DNA of 64,000 bases from Microvirga soli (GCF_016734765.1 NZ_JAERQE010000001.1:248001-312000); one strand, 5' to 3'. Counted from the stretch's first letter, positions 36,313 to 46,363 are shown. A program made the numbers and translations. The notes: generated by a model not told the origin, from the sequence alone.

Positions 36313-37305
36313 ATGCGCGTTGCCGTGTTCAGCACCACCGCCTACGACCGCCGCTTTCTCGACGCGGCGAACGATCATCGCCATGAGCTCGACTATTACG
36401 AGCCAAGCCTCTCGGCAGCCACGGCACCGCTGGCCGGAAACGCGCAGGCAGTGTGCGCCTTCGTCAACGATACTCTGGACGCACCCTGTCTTGAACGCCT
36501 TGCCAGGGACGGGGTGCGTTTGATCGCCCTGCGCTGCGCTGGCTTCAACAATGTGGATCTCAAGGCGGCACGCGCGAACGGGATCATGGTCGCTCGCGTC
36601 CCGGCCTACTCGCCGCACGCAGTTGCCGAGCATACCCTTGCTCTCATCCTCACGCTCAACCGCAAGACTCACCGCGCCTACAACCGCGTGCGTGAGGGCA
36701 ACTTCTCCCTTGAGGGACTGCTCGGATTCGATCTTCACGGCAAGACCGTCGGTGTGGTCGGCACGGGCAAGATCGGCCAAGTGATGCTGCGGATTCTCCA
36801 GGGCTTCGGCTGCAATTGTCTCGCCGTCGATCCTTATCCCAATCCCGATGTGGAGGCTCTGGGAGTCCGCTACGTGTCGAAGGCGGAGCTTCTGGCACAA
36901 TCCCACATCATCACGCTCCACTGCCCGCTGACCCCGGAGACGCATCACTTCATCGACGAGGCAGCAATACGGGCCTGCCGCCCTGGCGTGATGCTGGTCA
37001 ATACCAGCCGCGGCGAGGTCATTGACACCCGCGCGGTGATCACCGGGTTGAAGAGTGGCGCGATCGGCAGCCTGGCTCTCGACGTTTACGAAGAGGAAAG
37101 CGAACTGTTCTTCCGCGATCGTTCCGCAGAGATCATCCGGGATGACCTGTTCGCACGCCTTCTCACCTTCCCGAACGTGCTGATGACCGGCCATCAGGCC
37201 TTCTTCACCCAGGAAGCTCTCACCAACATCGCCGAGGTCACCCTGGAGAACATCGACGCCTTCGCACACACGGGGCGTCCGGTGCACGCGGTCGAGATGG
37301 ATTGA
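36313..37305 (+). CDS. ldhA: D-2-hydroxyacid dehydrogenase, D-lactate dehydrogenase type
   Basis: 330 residues from the ATG at 36313 behind GGGAGG. NAD-binding [15 protein letters not shown], catalytic Arg in [11 protein letters not shown], Glu in DVYEEES, and His in [13 protein letters not shown], a sequence typical of LdhA-type fermentative D-lactate dehydrogenases. N-terminal [11 protein letters not shown] and CAGFNNVDL also fit. It interconverts pyruvate and D-lactate with NADH in the cytoplasm; other 2-oxoacids are possible. Confidence 0.9.
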   Translation: MRVAVFSTTAYDRRFLDAANDHRHELDYYEPSLSAATAPLAGNAQAVCAFVNDTLDAPCLERLARDGVRLIALRCAGFNNVDLKAARANGIMVARVPAYSPHAVAEHTLALILTLNRKTHRAYNRVREGNFSLEGLLGFDLHGKTVGVVGTGKIGQVMLRILQGFGCNCLAVDPYPNPDVEALGVRYVSKAELLAQSHIITLHCPLTPETHHFIDEAAIRACRPGVMLVNTSRGEVIDTRAVITGLKSGAIGSLALDVYEEESELFFRDRSAEIIRDDLFARLLTFPNVLMTGHQAFFTQEALTNIAEVTLENIDAFAHTGRPVHAVEMD

Positions 37306-37370
37306 GGAAGGAACCACTCGCACCGGCTGGCTTTAATCGCTCACCCGCATGATCGATCCAGGAGCACCGC

Positions 37371-38081
37371 ATGGCTTACGAACTCTACTACTGGCCCACC
37401 ATCCAGGGACGCGGCGAGTTCGTGCGGTTGGCGCTGGAGGAAGCGGGCGCCGACTACATCGACGTCGCCCGCGAGTCGGAAGGCATCGCGGTCATGATGC
37501 GCATGATGGAGCGTGCGGATCATCCGCCCTTCGCACCGCCTTTCCTGAAGGATGGTGAAACCGTCATCGGTCAGACAGCCGCGATCCTGCTCTATCTCGG
37601 CGCCCGGCACGGGCTTGCCCCGAAGGAGCCGGCTGGAGGCCTCTGGACGCACCAGATCCAGCTCACGATCAGCGATTTCGTGGCGGAGGCTCACGACACC
37701 CATCACCCATTGGGCGTGGGCCTGTATTATGAGGACCAGAAGCAGGAGGCGCTCCGGCGCTCACAGGAGTTCCGGGACAGCCGCATCCCGAAATTCCTGC
37801 ACTGGTTCTAAACCATCCTCGACCGCAATTCTTCGGGCGGCATATATCTCGTCGGCCGATCCCTCACCTATGTCGACCTGTCGCTCTTTCAGGTCATCGA
37901 GGGCTTGTCATACGCCTTCCCCAAAGCCACGAAGCGCGCCTTGAAGAAAGCCCCCCGGGTGGCGGCCCTGCACGATGCCGTAGCGGAAAGACCGCGGATC
38001 AAGTCTTATCTTGCGAGCCCCCGGCGTATTCCCTTCAATGGAGAGGGCATCTTTCGGCGCTATCCCGAACTGGACGGCTGA
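37371..38081 (+). pseudogene. Glutathione S-transferase gene interrupted by an in-frame TAA
   Basis: The reading frame from the ATG at 37371 encodes a GST thioredoxin-like domain (ELYYWPTIQGRGEFVRLALEEAGADY, IGQTAAILLYLG) and the start of the helical domain, then meets TAA at 37809-37811 after ...PKFLHWF. The same frame continues without further stops for 90 codons (TILDRNSSGGIYLVGRSLTY, then VDLSLFQVIEGLSYAF, ending RRYPELDG) to TGA at 38079-38081. Together they give 237 codons, a normal GST length. The TAA most simply replaced a GAA or CAA codon. The truncated 146-residue product would lack most of the substrate-binding domain. Sequencing error is possible. Confidence 0.85.
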
Positions 38082-38251
38082 TCCACGAGGCGGTGAAACG
38101 CCAAGGAAACAAGAATCCCGGAGAAGCCTCTTTCCTTCCTTTTCGGCAAGCGCTATATTGTAACATGAAAACAACGGGGCCTCATCTTGCCGGGATGCAG
38201 GGTACCATCGCGGCTTCATTCTGAAGCCTTCAAGCGCCGCGGAATCCGCAC

Positions 38252-38848
38252 ATGAAGCGGAAGGTGGCCGCCATTCTCGCCGCGGACATCGTGGGCTTCT
38301 CCCGGCTCATCGCGGAGGATGAGGACGGAACGCTGCAGCAGCTCGCGGCCTACCGCAACGTTCTGGACGATTTCGTATCCCACCATCGCGGGCGCGTCTT
38401 CAACACGGCCGGCGACTCGATCATGTGCGAGTTCGACAGCGCCGTGGAGGCCACCCGCGCGGCCATCGACATCCAGGACTACATGCGGGCGCAGAACCTC
38501 ACCTGTTCGCAGAACCGACGGCTGCAGTTCCGCATCGGCATCTCGGTGGGCGAAGTGGTCGAGCGCCAGGACGATCTTCTCGGGATGGCCGTCAACATCG
38601 CAGCCCGACTGGAGACCCTGGCCTCGCCGGGAGGCATCTGCCTCTCGCGTGCCGTTCACGAGGCCGTCGCTGGCCACATCGCCGTCCCTTTCGTCGACAT
38701 GGGCGAGCGGCAGGTGAAGAACATTCCGTTCCCGGTTCATGCTTTCACGATCGCCGGCCCGGACCCCGGTATCCCGGTGGCGCCTCAGCGCTCCCCCTTT
38801 CGCCTTCTGGCCATGTCGTCCCTGACGATCAGGCAGGCGCCTGCCTGA
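38252..38848 (+). CDS. Class III adenylate/guanylate cyclase domain protein
   Basis: 198 residues. Class III cyclase core: first metal Asp in AAILAADIVGFSRL, second in NTAGDSIMCEFDS, GISVGEVVERQDDLLGMAVNIAARLE for the nucleotide and transition-state residues, and VPFVDMGERQVKNIPFPVHAF at the end. This domain is usually followed by a membrane helix and a TPR-like region. Here the frame ends at TGA (38846-38848) inside a perfect 30-bp palindrome, while a neighbouring frame goes on to encode such a continuation, so the gene may be frameshifted. It probably makes cAMP. ATG at 38252. Confidence 0.8.
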   Translation: MKRKVAAILAADIVGFSRLIAEDEDGTLQQLAAYRNVLDDFVSHHRGRVFNTAGDSIMCEFDSAVEATRAAIDIQDYMRAQNLTCSQNRRLQFRIGISVGEVVERQDDLLGMAVNIAARLETLASPGGICLSRAVHEAVAGHIAVPFVDMGERQVKNIPFPVHAFTIAGPDPGIPVAPQRSPFRLLAMSSLTIRQAPA

Positions 38849-38853
38849 TCGTC
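38824..38853. repeat. Perfect 30-bp palindrome at the cyclase stop codon
   Basis: Each arm is GACGATCAGGCAGGC read inward, with no loop (38824-38838 and its exact reverse complement 38839-38853). It spans the cyclase TGA at 38846-38848. No T-run follows, so it is not a standard terminator. Perfect loopless symmetry of this length is unlikely by chance. Confidence 0.9.
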
Positions 38854-39582
38854 CTCATCGGCTCAGGAGGGCTGGTCTCGCACGACCAGCCTTCACAACC
38901 CTTGGAGCAGCCCGCATCGGAGGCTGGCGTTCTGACCCCGGTCCGGTCGAGTGCCCGGACGCCCCTGCTGCCCGCCAACCCCATCGAGGCCTTCTCAGGA
39001 CTCGTGCAGAGGGGAGGACAGATCGACGATCCGCACTCCGCACCCGGCCTGTATCACAACGCCCTGCTCCTCGAGGCGAAAGGCGAGTCCATCGGGGCGC
39101 ACCGGGCCTATTACACCCTGGCCCGGATGGGCCTGGAATTCGTCGATCCGCACCTCCGTTATGCGGCTCTGGTGCGGGCCCATGAGGGGCGGTTCATCGC
39201 GCGGCAGGTCTATGCCGAGCTGAACGAGGATGTTCCGACCCTCGCCACGGCCCTCGTCCATGCCCTGCAGTTCGACGGCCCGGAGCGCAAGGCGAGACTC
39301 GACGCTTTGGTCGAGAAGCATCCCGATTACGCGCCGGCCTATTTCTTTCTGGCCGAGGAGCATTCCGAGGATCGTGTCGGCAGCCTGCAAACCGTGCAGG
39401 ACAGGCGCATCGAGCTTGCGGCTTTGGCCGAGCTTCTGAAGGCGCATGAGGAGGGCCGGCTGATGGCGTTCTTTCTCGACCAATCCGTCGCGGCCGAGTG
39501 GCTCGAGCGGGCCTACACGCGCCACGCGAGACTGTCATTAGCGAACGGAACTGTCTCGGCTCTGCCGGTTTTCGATCCATAA
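38849..39582 (+). pseudogene. Probable frameshifted C-terminal half of the cyclase gene
   Basis: An open frame in a different phase directly after the cyclase stop encodes a short hydrophobic stretch (CLIVLIGSGGLV), a Pro/Ser linker and about 200 residues of helical-repeat character (APGLYHNALLLEAKGESIGA, AYYTLARMGLEFVDPHLRYA, YAPAYFFLAEEHSEDR). It has no ATG or GTG with a ribosome site near its beginning; the first in-frame ATG falls well inside the folded part. The simplest reading is one ancestral cyclase-membrane-TPR-like protein split by a -1 shift at the palindrome. Alternatives are a separate gene with a rare start, or ribosomal frameshifting. The left boundary is arbitrary. Confidence 0.55.
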
Positions 39583-39668
39583 CCTCATTAAGGGCCAACG
39601 ATCGGTTAAGACGTGGCCTCTAGGATCGCCCTCCCGCAGCGACCTATCGATCCCGTGAGGAGCCGGCC

Positions 39669-39953
39669 ATGAGTGATGAAGCAGGCAGCGTTGCCGTCCG
39701 TCTCTGGCGCGACCGCGCGCAGCTGCGCGAGGAGGAGCGCAACGACGCCCAGGCCCGCCTTCGCATCGCCCAGGAGAAGGTGGCGATCCTCATGGCGGAG
39801 AACGAGCGGCTCGAGGCCGAGAATGAGCGCCTGCGCGCTCTTCACGCGCCAGACGAGAGTGTTGCCCAGGCCGAGACCGACCTGCAGATGGAAGCGCTGA
39901 GAGGCGCGCTGCAGTCGCTGATCGCCCAACCGGTCAACCGGCTGAACGCCTGA
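39669..39953 (+). CDS. Small coiled-coil protein
   Basis: 94 residues, ATG at 39669 behind GAGGAG. Residues about 12-65 form a leucine-zipper-like coiled coil (QLREEERNDAQARLRIAQEK, ENERLEAENERLRAL). No enzyme motif or membrane segment. Probably a cytoplasmic dimer; family not recognised. It ends 5 bases from the convergent amidotransferase gene. Confidence 0.7.
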   Translation: MSDEAGSVAVRLWRDRAQLREEERNDAQARLRIAQEKVAILMAENERLEAENERLRALHAPDESVAQAETDLQMEALRGALQSLIAQPVNRLNA

Positions 39954-39958
39954 GACTG

Positions 39959-40747
39959 TCAGGCCGCCAGGCGGCTCATGGCCTCGTTCAGGCATTCCAC
40001 CGCGACGCTGCCGCCTTTGGTCACGAGGCTGCAGCCCTTCGGCACCTCGCGCCAGCTTTTGGCCTTGTCGTCGATGGGCTCGGACACGATCAGCAGGTTG
40101 CCGTTATCTTCGCGGAAATAGAGGGTCGGCGGCTTGGCATCGCAGGCCCAGCGATAGGCCCACAGGTTCTCGCCGTCCGTGAAGGCGGCGGTGAAGCGCA
40201 GGGCCTCCTGGATGCCGGCTTCGTCCATCAGGCCGCGCACGATTTTCAGCGTTCTGGCCATGGCTGTCACAGGTTCGTCCGCCAGTCCGTTGGCCAGGGC
40301 CGTAAGGAAGATCGCTTCCGAATCCGTGGTGCCGAGGCGCCGGTCGTAGAGCTCGTCCGGGATCAGGGCTTCCAGGCGCCGCTTGATGCGCCCGTAGCCG
40401 CCGATCTGGCCATTGTGCATGAATAGGTAACGGCCATGGGTGAAGGGGTGGCAGTTGGCCCGCGTCGTCGAGGTGCCGGTGGAGGCGCGCACATGGGCGA
40501 AGAAGAGCCCTGAGCGCACCTGCTCGCACAGGCTGCGCAGGTTTTCGTCGGACCAGGCCGGGCGGACCTCCCGGTAGACGCCGGGCTCCGGGCGCTCGCC
40601 ATACCAGCCGATGCCGAACCCGTCCCCGTTCGTGCCGGTCTTGGCCTCGACCGCATGCAGCGACTGGTGCACCAGCGAGTGAGCCGGGGCACAGACGAGT
40701 TCATCGAGGAAGATCGGCTCCCCCCGGTAGGCGAGAAAGCGGCACAT
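39959..40747 (-). CDS. Class II glutamine amidotransferase (YafJ-like)
   Basis: 262 residues from the ATG at 40747; the Ntn nucleophile is Cys2 in MCRFLAYRGEP, requiring Met removal, which fixes this start. Further motifs NGDGFGIGWYG, FAHVRASTG, NCHPFTHGRYLFMHNGQIGGY and GTTDSEAIFLTAL match the GATase_4/YafJ group, related to EgtC. It likely hydrolyses a gamma-glutamyl or glutamine amide bond; substrate unknown. Divergent from the antiporter gene. Confidence 0.9.
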   Translation of the reverse strand: MCRFLAYRGEPIFLDELVCAPAHSLVHQSLHAVEAKTGTNGDGFGIGWYGERPEPGVYREVRPAWSDENLRSLCEQVRSGLFFAHVRASTGTSTTRANCHPFTHGRYLFMHNGQIGGYGRIKRRLEALIPDELYDRRLGTTDSEAIFLTALANGLADEPVTAMARTLKIVRGLMDEAGIQEALRFTAAFTDGENLWAYRWACDAKPPTLYFREDNGNLLIVSEPIDDKAKSWREVPKGCSLVTKGGSVAVECLNEAMSRLAA

Positions 40748-40923
40748 CGGCTCTGGCACCCCTGGCACGGCAAGGCTTTGTAACGATGTTGTACTATCTT
40801 TGACTTATGGTGAATAGCCGGTTAACGGCCACGCCGTTGCAGCCTCAAACCCGTTCCCCTACAAGCTGTTCTTAAATCTTGAAGAACAAGCCGGCCGGGC
40901 CGGCCTGCTGGGGGATTCCTACG

Positions 40924-42330
40924 ATGCTTCGCCTCTCAAGCCTGGCGCTGGCCGCCGCCCTGACCCTCCTGCCGCAGGTTGCCCTTGCGGCGGAATTCGA
41001 CGGGGCAAGCCTCGGGGTCGTCTGGGCCCTGCCCTTCGTGGGCATCCTGTTGTCCATCGCCCTGTTCCCGCTGCTGGCGCCCCATTTCTGGGAGCATCAC
41101 CAGGGCAAGATCGCCGCCCTCTGGGGCCTGCTGGTGCTGGTCCCCATGGCGCTTGCCTTCGGGCCGACGGCGGCGATCCATGCGCTCGCCCACACGGCAT
41201 TTCTCGAATACATCCCGTTCATCCTGCTGCTGCTTGCCCTGTTCACGGTGGCGGGCGGCATCCTGGTGCGCGGCAACATCCATGGCGCACCGGGCACCAA
41301 CACGGTGCTTCTCGGCATCGGCACGGTGCTGGCGAGCTTCATCGGCACCACGGGCGCCTCCATGGTGATGATCCGCCCGGTGATGCGCGCCAACGACGAC
41401 CGGCGGCACAACGTGCACGTGATCGTGTTCTTCATCTTCCTGGTATCGAACATCGGCGGCTCGCTCACGCCGCTCGGCGATCCGCCGCTCTTCCTCGGCT
41501 TCCTGCGCGGCGTCGACTTCTTCTGGACGACCACGCACCTCCTGCCGGAAACGCTGTTTGCCAGCATTCTGCTGCTTGCCCTGTTCTTCGTGATCGATCT
41601 GGTGATCTACCGCCGCGAAGGCCATGTGAAGCCCGACCCGACCCCGGACAATCCCGTACGCGTCATCGGCGGATTCAACTTCCTGCTGATCTTCATCATC
41701 ATCACGGCCATCCTGATGAGCGCCACCGTCGACCTGGGGCGCATCACCTTGCTCGGCACGGAAGTCGAGCTGGCGAATGCGCTGCGCGATCTGATCATGA
41801 TCGCCGTCACCATCATCTCGCTCAAAGTGACCCCGAAGGCGAACCGCGCCGAGAACGGCTTCGCCTGGGGGCCGATCAAGGAAGTGGCGAAGCTCTTCGC
41901 CGGCATCTTCATCGCTATCATTCCGGTGCTCGCCATGCTCAAAGCTGGTGCCAACGGGGCCTTCGCGCCGCTCGTGGCCCTCGTGTCGAACCCCGGCGGC
42001 AGCGCCAACAACGCCGCCTATTTCTGGCTCACCGGCGGCCTCTCGTCGTTCCTCGACAACGCGCCCACCTATCTCGTGTTCTTCGAACTCGCCGGCGGCA
42101 ATCCGCAACAGCTGATGACAACCGGCGCCATGACCCTCGCGGCGATCTCGGCCGGCGCCGTGTTCATGGGCGCCAACTCCTATATCGGCAACGCGCCCAA
42201 CTTCATGGTCTATGCCATTGCCCGCGAAGGCGGCGTGAAGATGCCGAGCTTCTTCGGCTATCTGCTCTGGTCAGGCGCGATCCTGATCCCAACCTTCCTG
42301 CTGCTGACCCTGCTGTTCTTCAGGGCTTGA
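40924..42330 (+). CDS. NhaD/CitMHS-like sodium:proton antiporter family protein
   Basis: 468 residues from the ATG at 40924; a TTG 45 bases earlier is less likely. About 12 membrane segments. Ion-transporter superfamily features: FIGTTGASMVMIRPVMRAN, FLVSNIGGSLTPLGDPPLFLGFL, LSSFLDNAPTYLVFFELAGG and MGANSYIGNAPNFMVYAIA, two inverted repeats with helix-breaking Gly/Pro/Asn pairs. The N-terminus (LALAAALTLLPQVALAAEFD) could be a cleaved signal sequence. Sodium/proton exchange or carboxylate transport; the SNIGG...GDPP pattern favours NhaD. Confidence 0.85.
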   Translation: MLRLSSLALAAALTLLPQVALAAEFDGASLGVVWALPFVGILLSIALFPLLAPHFWEHHQGKIAALWGLLVLVPMALAFGPTAAIHALAHTAFLEYIPFILLLLALFTVAGGILVRGNIHGAPGTNTVLLGIGTVLASFIGTTGASMVMIRPVMRANDDRRHNVHVIVFFIFLVSNIGGSLTPLGDPPLFLGFLRGVDFFWTTTHLLPETLFASILLLALFFVIDLVIYRREGHVKPDPTPDNPVRVIGGFNFLLIFIIITAILMSATVDLGRITLLGTEVELANALRDLIMIAVTIISLKVTPKANRAENGFAWGPIKEVAKLFAGIFIAIIPVLAMLKAGANGAFAPLVALVSNPGGSANNAAYFWLTGGLSSFLDNAPTYLVFFELAGGNPQQLMTTGAMTLAAISAGAVFMGANSYIGNAPNFMVYAIAREGGVKMPSFFGYLLWSGAILIPTFLLLTLLFFRA

Positions 42331-42338
42331 ATGAATCC

Positions 42339-42576
42339 GTCATCCCGGACGGCAAAAGCCGATCCGGGATCGCGTGACGAGTGTGGCTCAACCAGCCCTC
42401 CTCCCCCTTGTGGGGAGGAGTTGGAGGTGGGGGTGTCGGCGCTTCGCTGGTCCAGCGCAGCGCTCACACCCCCACCCCGGTCGCTACGCGACCACCCCTC
42501 CCCACAAGGGGGAGGGAAATCCGCGCTCTATTCTGCATCCGATCCCGGATCTTCGCTGCGCTCCGTCCGGGATGAC
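42339..42576. repeat. GTCATCCCGGACGG palindromic repeat, copy 4, with another element inside
   Basis: Outer ends GTCATCCCGGACGG (42339-42352) and CCGTCCGGGATGAC (42563-42576) are a perfect 14-bp inverted repeat, with GATCCGGGATCGCGTGACGAG and GATCCCGGATCTTCG parts as in the copies near 23 kb. The interior is occupied by an unrelated palindromic element. Between the antiporter gene and the convergent LhgO-like gene. Confidence 0.88.
42396..42516. repeat. Second palindromic element nested in repeat copy 4
   Basis: Arms CTCCCCCTTGTGGGGAGG (42401-42418) and CCTCCCCACAAGGGGGAG (42497-42514) are perfect 18-bp inverted repeats, with further inner pairing GGTGGGGGTGT / ACACCCCCACC. This GC-skewed CCCTTGTGGGG type differs in sequence from the host repeat, so it appears to have been inserted into it. 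Confidence 0.85.
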
Positions 42577-42584
42577 GCTTGTGG

Positions 42585-43679
42585 CTAAGCGCCCAATCGA
42601 TCTGCCACATCCTCGGCCAGCGACAGGCATGATGTCAGCCCTGGGCTCTCGATGCCGAACAGATGTACGAGGCCGTCCAGCCCATGCTCCTCCGGGCCGT
42701 CGATCATAAAGTCGGCGGCCTTTTCGCCCGGCCCGGTCAGCTTGGGCCGGATGCCGGAATAGTCCGGCACCAGCGCCCCGTCGGGCAGGCCCGGCCAGTA
42801 GCGGCGGATGGAGGCGTAGAAGCTCTCGGCTCGGCGCGGATCGACCTCGTAAACCTCCCTGTCGACCCATTCCACATCCGGCCCGAAGCGCATGCGTCCG
42901 GCAAGATCGAGGGTCACGTGGGTGCCCAAGCCCCCATCGACGGGCGCTGGATAGATCAGGCGCGAGAAGGCGGGCTTGCCGAGGCAGCCGAAATAATTGC
43001 CCTTGGCGAGCACGAGCGGCGGCACGCGTTCCGTCGGATAGCCCTGCGTCACACGGGCGAGCGCCTGCGCCCCGAGGCCGGCTGCGTTGATGACCGCATC
43101 AACTGTTATCTCGGTCGCGTCCGCGCCACCGACCCGCACGCTCCAGCCTGCGCCACTACGTGCAATACGCTCGACTGGCGTGTGGAAGCCGATGACGCCG
43201 CCTGCATCCTCCAGATCGCCCTGGAGCGCGAGCATCAGCGCATGGCTGTCGATGATCCCGGTCTCACGCGACAGCACCGCTCCGGTGCAGGAGAGGTTCG
43301 GCTCAAGCGCCCGCGCCTCCTTGCCCGTGAGGAACGACAGACCTTCCACGCCGTTCGCCAGTCCCTGCTCGTAGATGCCCTCGATCTTGGCCTGTTCGAG
43401 ATCGTCGATGGCAACAATAAGCTTGCCGCATTGGGCATGCGGCACGCCGTGGCTTTTGCAGAAGGCGTAGAGCATACGCCGCCCCTCGACGCAGTGGCGG
43501 GCGCGCAGCGAACCGGACGGGTAATACATCCCCGCATGGATCACCTCGCTGTTGCGCGAGGACACGCCATTGCCGATGCCGGCGGTGGCCTCCGCGACGA
43601 TCACGCCGTGGCCGCGGCGACCAAGCGCCCGCGCGACGGCAAGCCCGACGACCCCCGCTCCGATGACCAGAACGTCTAT
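42585..43679 (-). CDS. FAD-dependent oxidoreductase, L-2-hydroxyglutarate oxidase-like
   Basis: 364 residues if started at the ATA codon 43679-43677. GGGAGG lies five bases upstream, and the protein then begins (M)DVLVIGAGVVGLAVARAL, exactly where family members begin; no ATG, GTG or TTG is available before the FAD-binding GxGxxG. Other motifs: SSRNSEVIHAGMYYPSGSL, GKLIVAIDD, VINAAGLGAQ, IRPKLTGPG, FGIESPGLTSCLSLAE. These match the DAO/LhgO group, which oxidises L-2-hydroxyglutarate or related 2-hydroxyacids at the membrane quinone pool. Begins 20 bases after the ugpC-like gene. Confidence 0.8.
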   Translation of the reverse strand: MDVLVIGAGVVGLAVARALGRRGHGVIVAEATAGIGNGVSSRNSEVIHAGMYYPSGSLRARHCVEGRRMLYAFCKSHGVPHAQCGKLIVAIDDLEQAKIEGIYEQGLANGVEGLSFLTGKEARALEPNLSCTGAVLSRETGIIDSHALMLALQGDLEDAGGVIGFHTPVERIARSGAGWSVRVGGADATEITVDAVINAAGLGAQALARVTQGYPTERVPPLVLAKGNYFGCLGKPAFSRLIYPAPVDGGLGTHVTLDLAGRMRFGPDVEWVDREVYEVDPRRAESFYASIRRYWPGLPDGALVPDYSGIRPKLTGPGEKAADFMIDGPEEHGLDGLVHLFGIESPGLTSCLSLAEDVADRLGA

Positions 43680-43698
43680 GGCAGCCTCCCGTCGCGGA

Positions 43699-44754
<1,056 letters not shown>

Positions 44755-44864
44755 CGGGCTTCCTTCCAAAAACTCATACCCGGCGCCCTCAGGCCCGGCC
44801 GCGCCATCCTAGGCATGGGCATCGGCCGGTCAAGGCGCGCCCGCCCGTTGTTCCCATGGATGCC

Positions 44865-46322
44865 TCAGGCTTGGCCTGAAACCGGCAGCGATGGCGGCAA
44901 TTCGGCTTCCAGGGCCAGGACCTTGCCGGGGTTCAGGATGTTGTGGGGATCGAGCGCGTTTTTGAGCGTCCGCATCAGGTCGAGGGCCACAGGATCCTTG
45001 TAGAGCGCGAGCTCGTCGCGCTTGATGAGGCCCACCCCGTGCTCGGCCGAGATCGAGCCGTTCATCGCATGCACGATGTCGTGGACGATGCGGTTGAACC
45101 GCTCCCACTCGCCTAAAAACGCCGCCTTCTCCATGGCGACGGGCTGGCTCAGGTTGAAGTGGATGTTGCCGTCGCCGAAATGCCCGAAGGCGCAGACGCG
45201 CACGCCGGGCAGCGCCTGCTCGCAGGCCTCCGTCGCCGTGACGATGAATTCCGCCACTTTTGAGACGGGCACGGCGACATCGTGCTTGATCGACCCACCC
45301 TCGAGCCTCTGCACGTGGGACAGGCTTTCGCGCAAGAACCAGAGCGCATCGTCCTGGGCTTCGCTCGCGGCAATGACCGCATCCTCGACGATGCCGGTCT
45401 CCAGGGCCTCGCCCAGAACGGCCTCGATACGCTCGCGCAGGTCGATTGCGGGGTCGGGCGACGACAGCTCGATCAGGGCATAGGCTTCGTGCCAACCGCC
45501 AAGCGGAGGCACCGCGCCGGCCGCGTGTTTCAGAACGATCTCCAGTGCAAAGCGCGGCATGAACTCGAAGGCCGTCAGCTGGTCGCCCGTACGCCTGCGA
45601 AAAGCGTCGAAGAGGTCGAGGGCCGCTTGGGGCGAGGCGCAGCCGATGAACGCCACGGTCCGGCTCTTCGGACGCGGAAACAGCTTGAGCACCGCCGCCG
45701 TGACGACGCCGAGCGTTCCCTCCGAGCCGATGAAGAGGTTCCTCAGGTCATAGCCCATGTTGTCCTTGCGCAGACCTTTGAGCCCGTTCCAGATCCGCCC
45801 GTCGGCCAGCACGACCTCGAGCCCGAGAACGAGGTCGCGGGTATTGCCGTAGCGCAGCACGTTCACGCCGCCTGCATTGGTGGCGATATTGCCGCCGATC
45901 CGACAGGACCCCTCGGAGGCGAGCGACAGGGGAAACAGGCAATCGGCCTTCTCGGCCTCGTCCTGCACCGCCTTGAGGATGCAGCCGGCCTCCACCGTGA
46001 TGGTGGCGTTGAAGGCATCGACTTCGCGAATGCGGTCGAGACGCGCCAGCGACAGGACGATGCCCTTGTGCGGCACGCCGCCGCCGACGAGCCCCGTGTT
46101 GCCGCCCTGCGGCACGATGGCGACACCGGCCTTCGCGCATTCGCGAACCACGAGGGCAACCTCCTCCGTGCGGCCGGGACGGATGACGGCCAGGGCGGTG
46201 CCGCGATAAAGCTTCCGCTCCTCGACGAGGTAGCTTTCCATGGACGCGGCATCGCGGATGACGTGCTGGCTGCCCAAGTGCGCGGACAGGACGTCCAGAA
46301 GATCGGATCGGGTGTCGGTCAT
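44865..46322 (-). CDS. FAD-binding oxidoreductase, GlcD/D-2-hydroxyacid dehydrogenase type
   Basis: 485 residues from the ATG at 46322. PCMH-type FAD domain: VRPGRTEEVALVVRECAKAGVAIVPQGGNTGLVGG, LASEGSCRIGGNIATNAGG, YDLRNLFIGSEGTLGVVT. C-terminal FAD-oxidase domain with FGHFGDGNIHFNLSQP and the SAEHGVGLIKRDELALY signature. It oxidises a D-2-hydroxyacid such as D-lactate, glycolate or D-2-hydroxyglutarate. The nearby LhgO-like and LdhA-like genes make this a 2-hydroxyacid neighbourhood, though not one operon. Follows pckA on the same strand after a hairpin. Confidence 0.88.
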   Translation of the reverse strand: MTDTRSDLLDVLSAHLGSQHVIRDAASMESYLVEERKLYRGTALAVIRPGRTEEVALVVRECAKAGVAIVPQGGNTGLVGGGVPHKGIVLSLARLDRIREVDAFNATITVEAGCILKAVQDEAEKADCLFPLSLASEGSCRIGGNIATNAGGVNVLRYGNTRDLVLGLEVVLADGRIWNGLKGLRKDNMGYDLRNLFIGSEGTLGVVTAAVLKLFPRPKSRTVAFIGCASPQAALDLFDAFRRRTGDQLTAFEFMPRFALEIVLKHAAGAVPPLGGWHEAYALIELSSPDPAIDLRERIEAVLGEALETGIVEDAVIAASEAQDDALWFLRESLSHVQRLEGGSIKHDVAVPVSKVAEFIVTATEACEQALPGVRVCAFGHFGDGNIHFNLSQPVAMEKAAFLGEWERFNRIVHDIVHAMNGSISAEHGVGLIKRDELALYKDPVALDLMRTLKNALDPHNILNPGKVLALEAELPPSLPVSGQA

Positions 46323-46338
46323 GGTGAGCACCAAACGA

Positions 46339-46363
46339 AGAAGGCGGCCATGGGCCGCCTTCT
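46339..46363 (-). terminator. Hairpin after pckA
   Basis: Perfect 11-bp stem AGAAGGCGGCC (46339-46349) / GGCCGCCTTCT (46353-46363), loop ATG, 30 bases past the pckA stop. On the minus strand it is followed by TCGTTT, a weak T-tract, so termination is probably partial. It also lies just upstream of the FAD oxidoreductase start. Confidence 0.6.

Noticed and set aside
39586..39610. TTAA...TTAA pair upstream of the small coiled-coil gene as a CtrA site
   Set aside because: The spacing is 14 bases, not 7.
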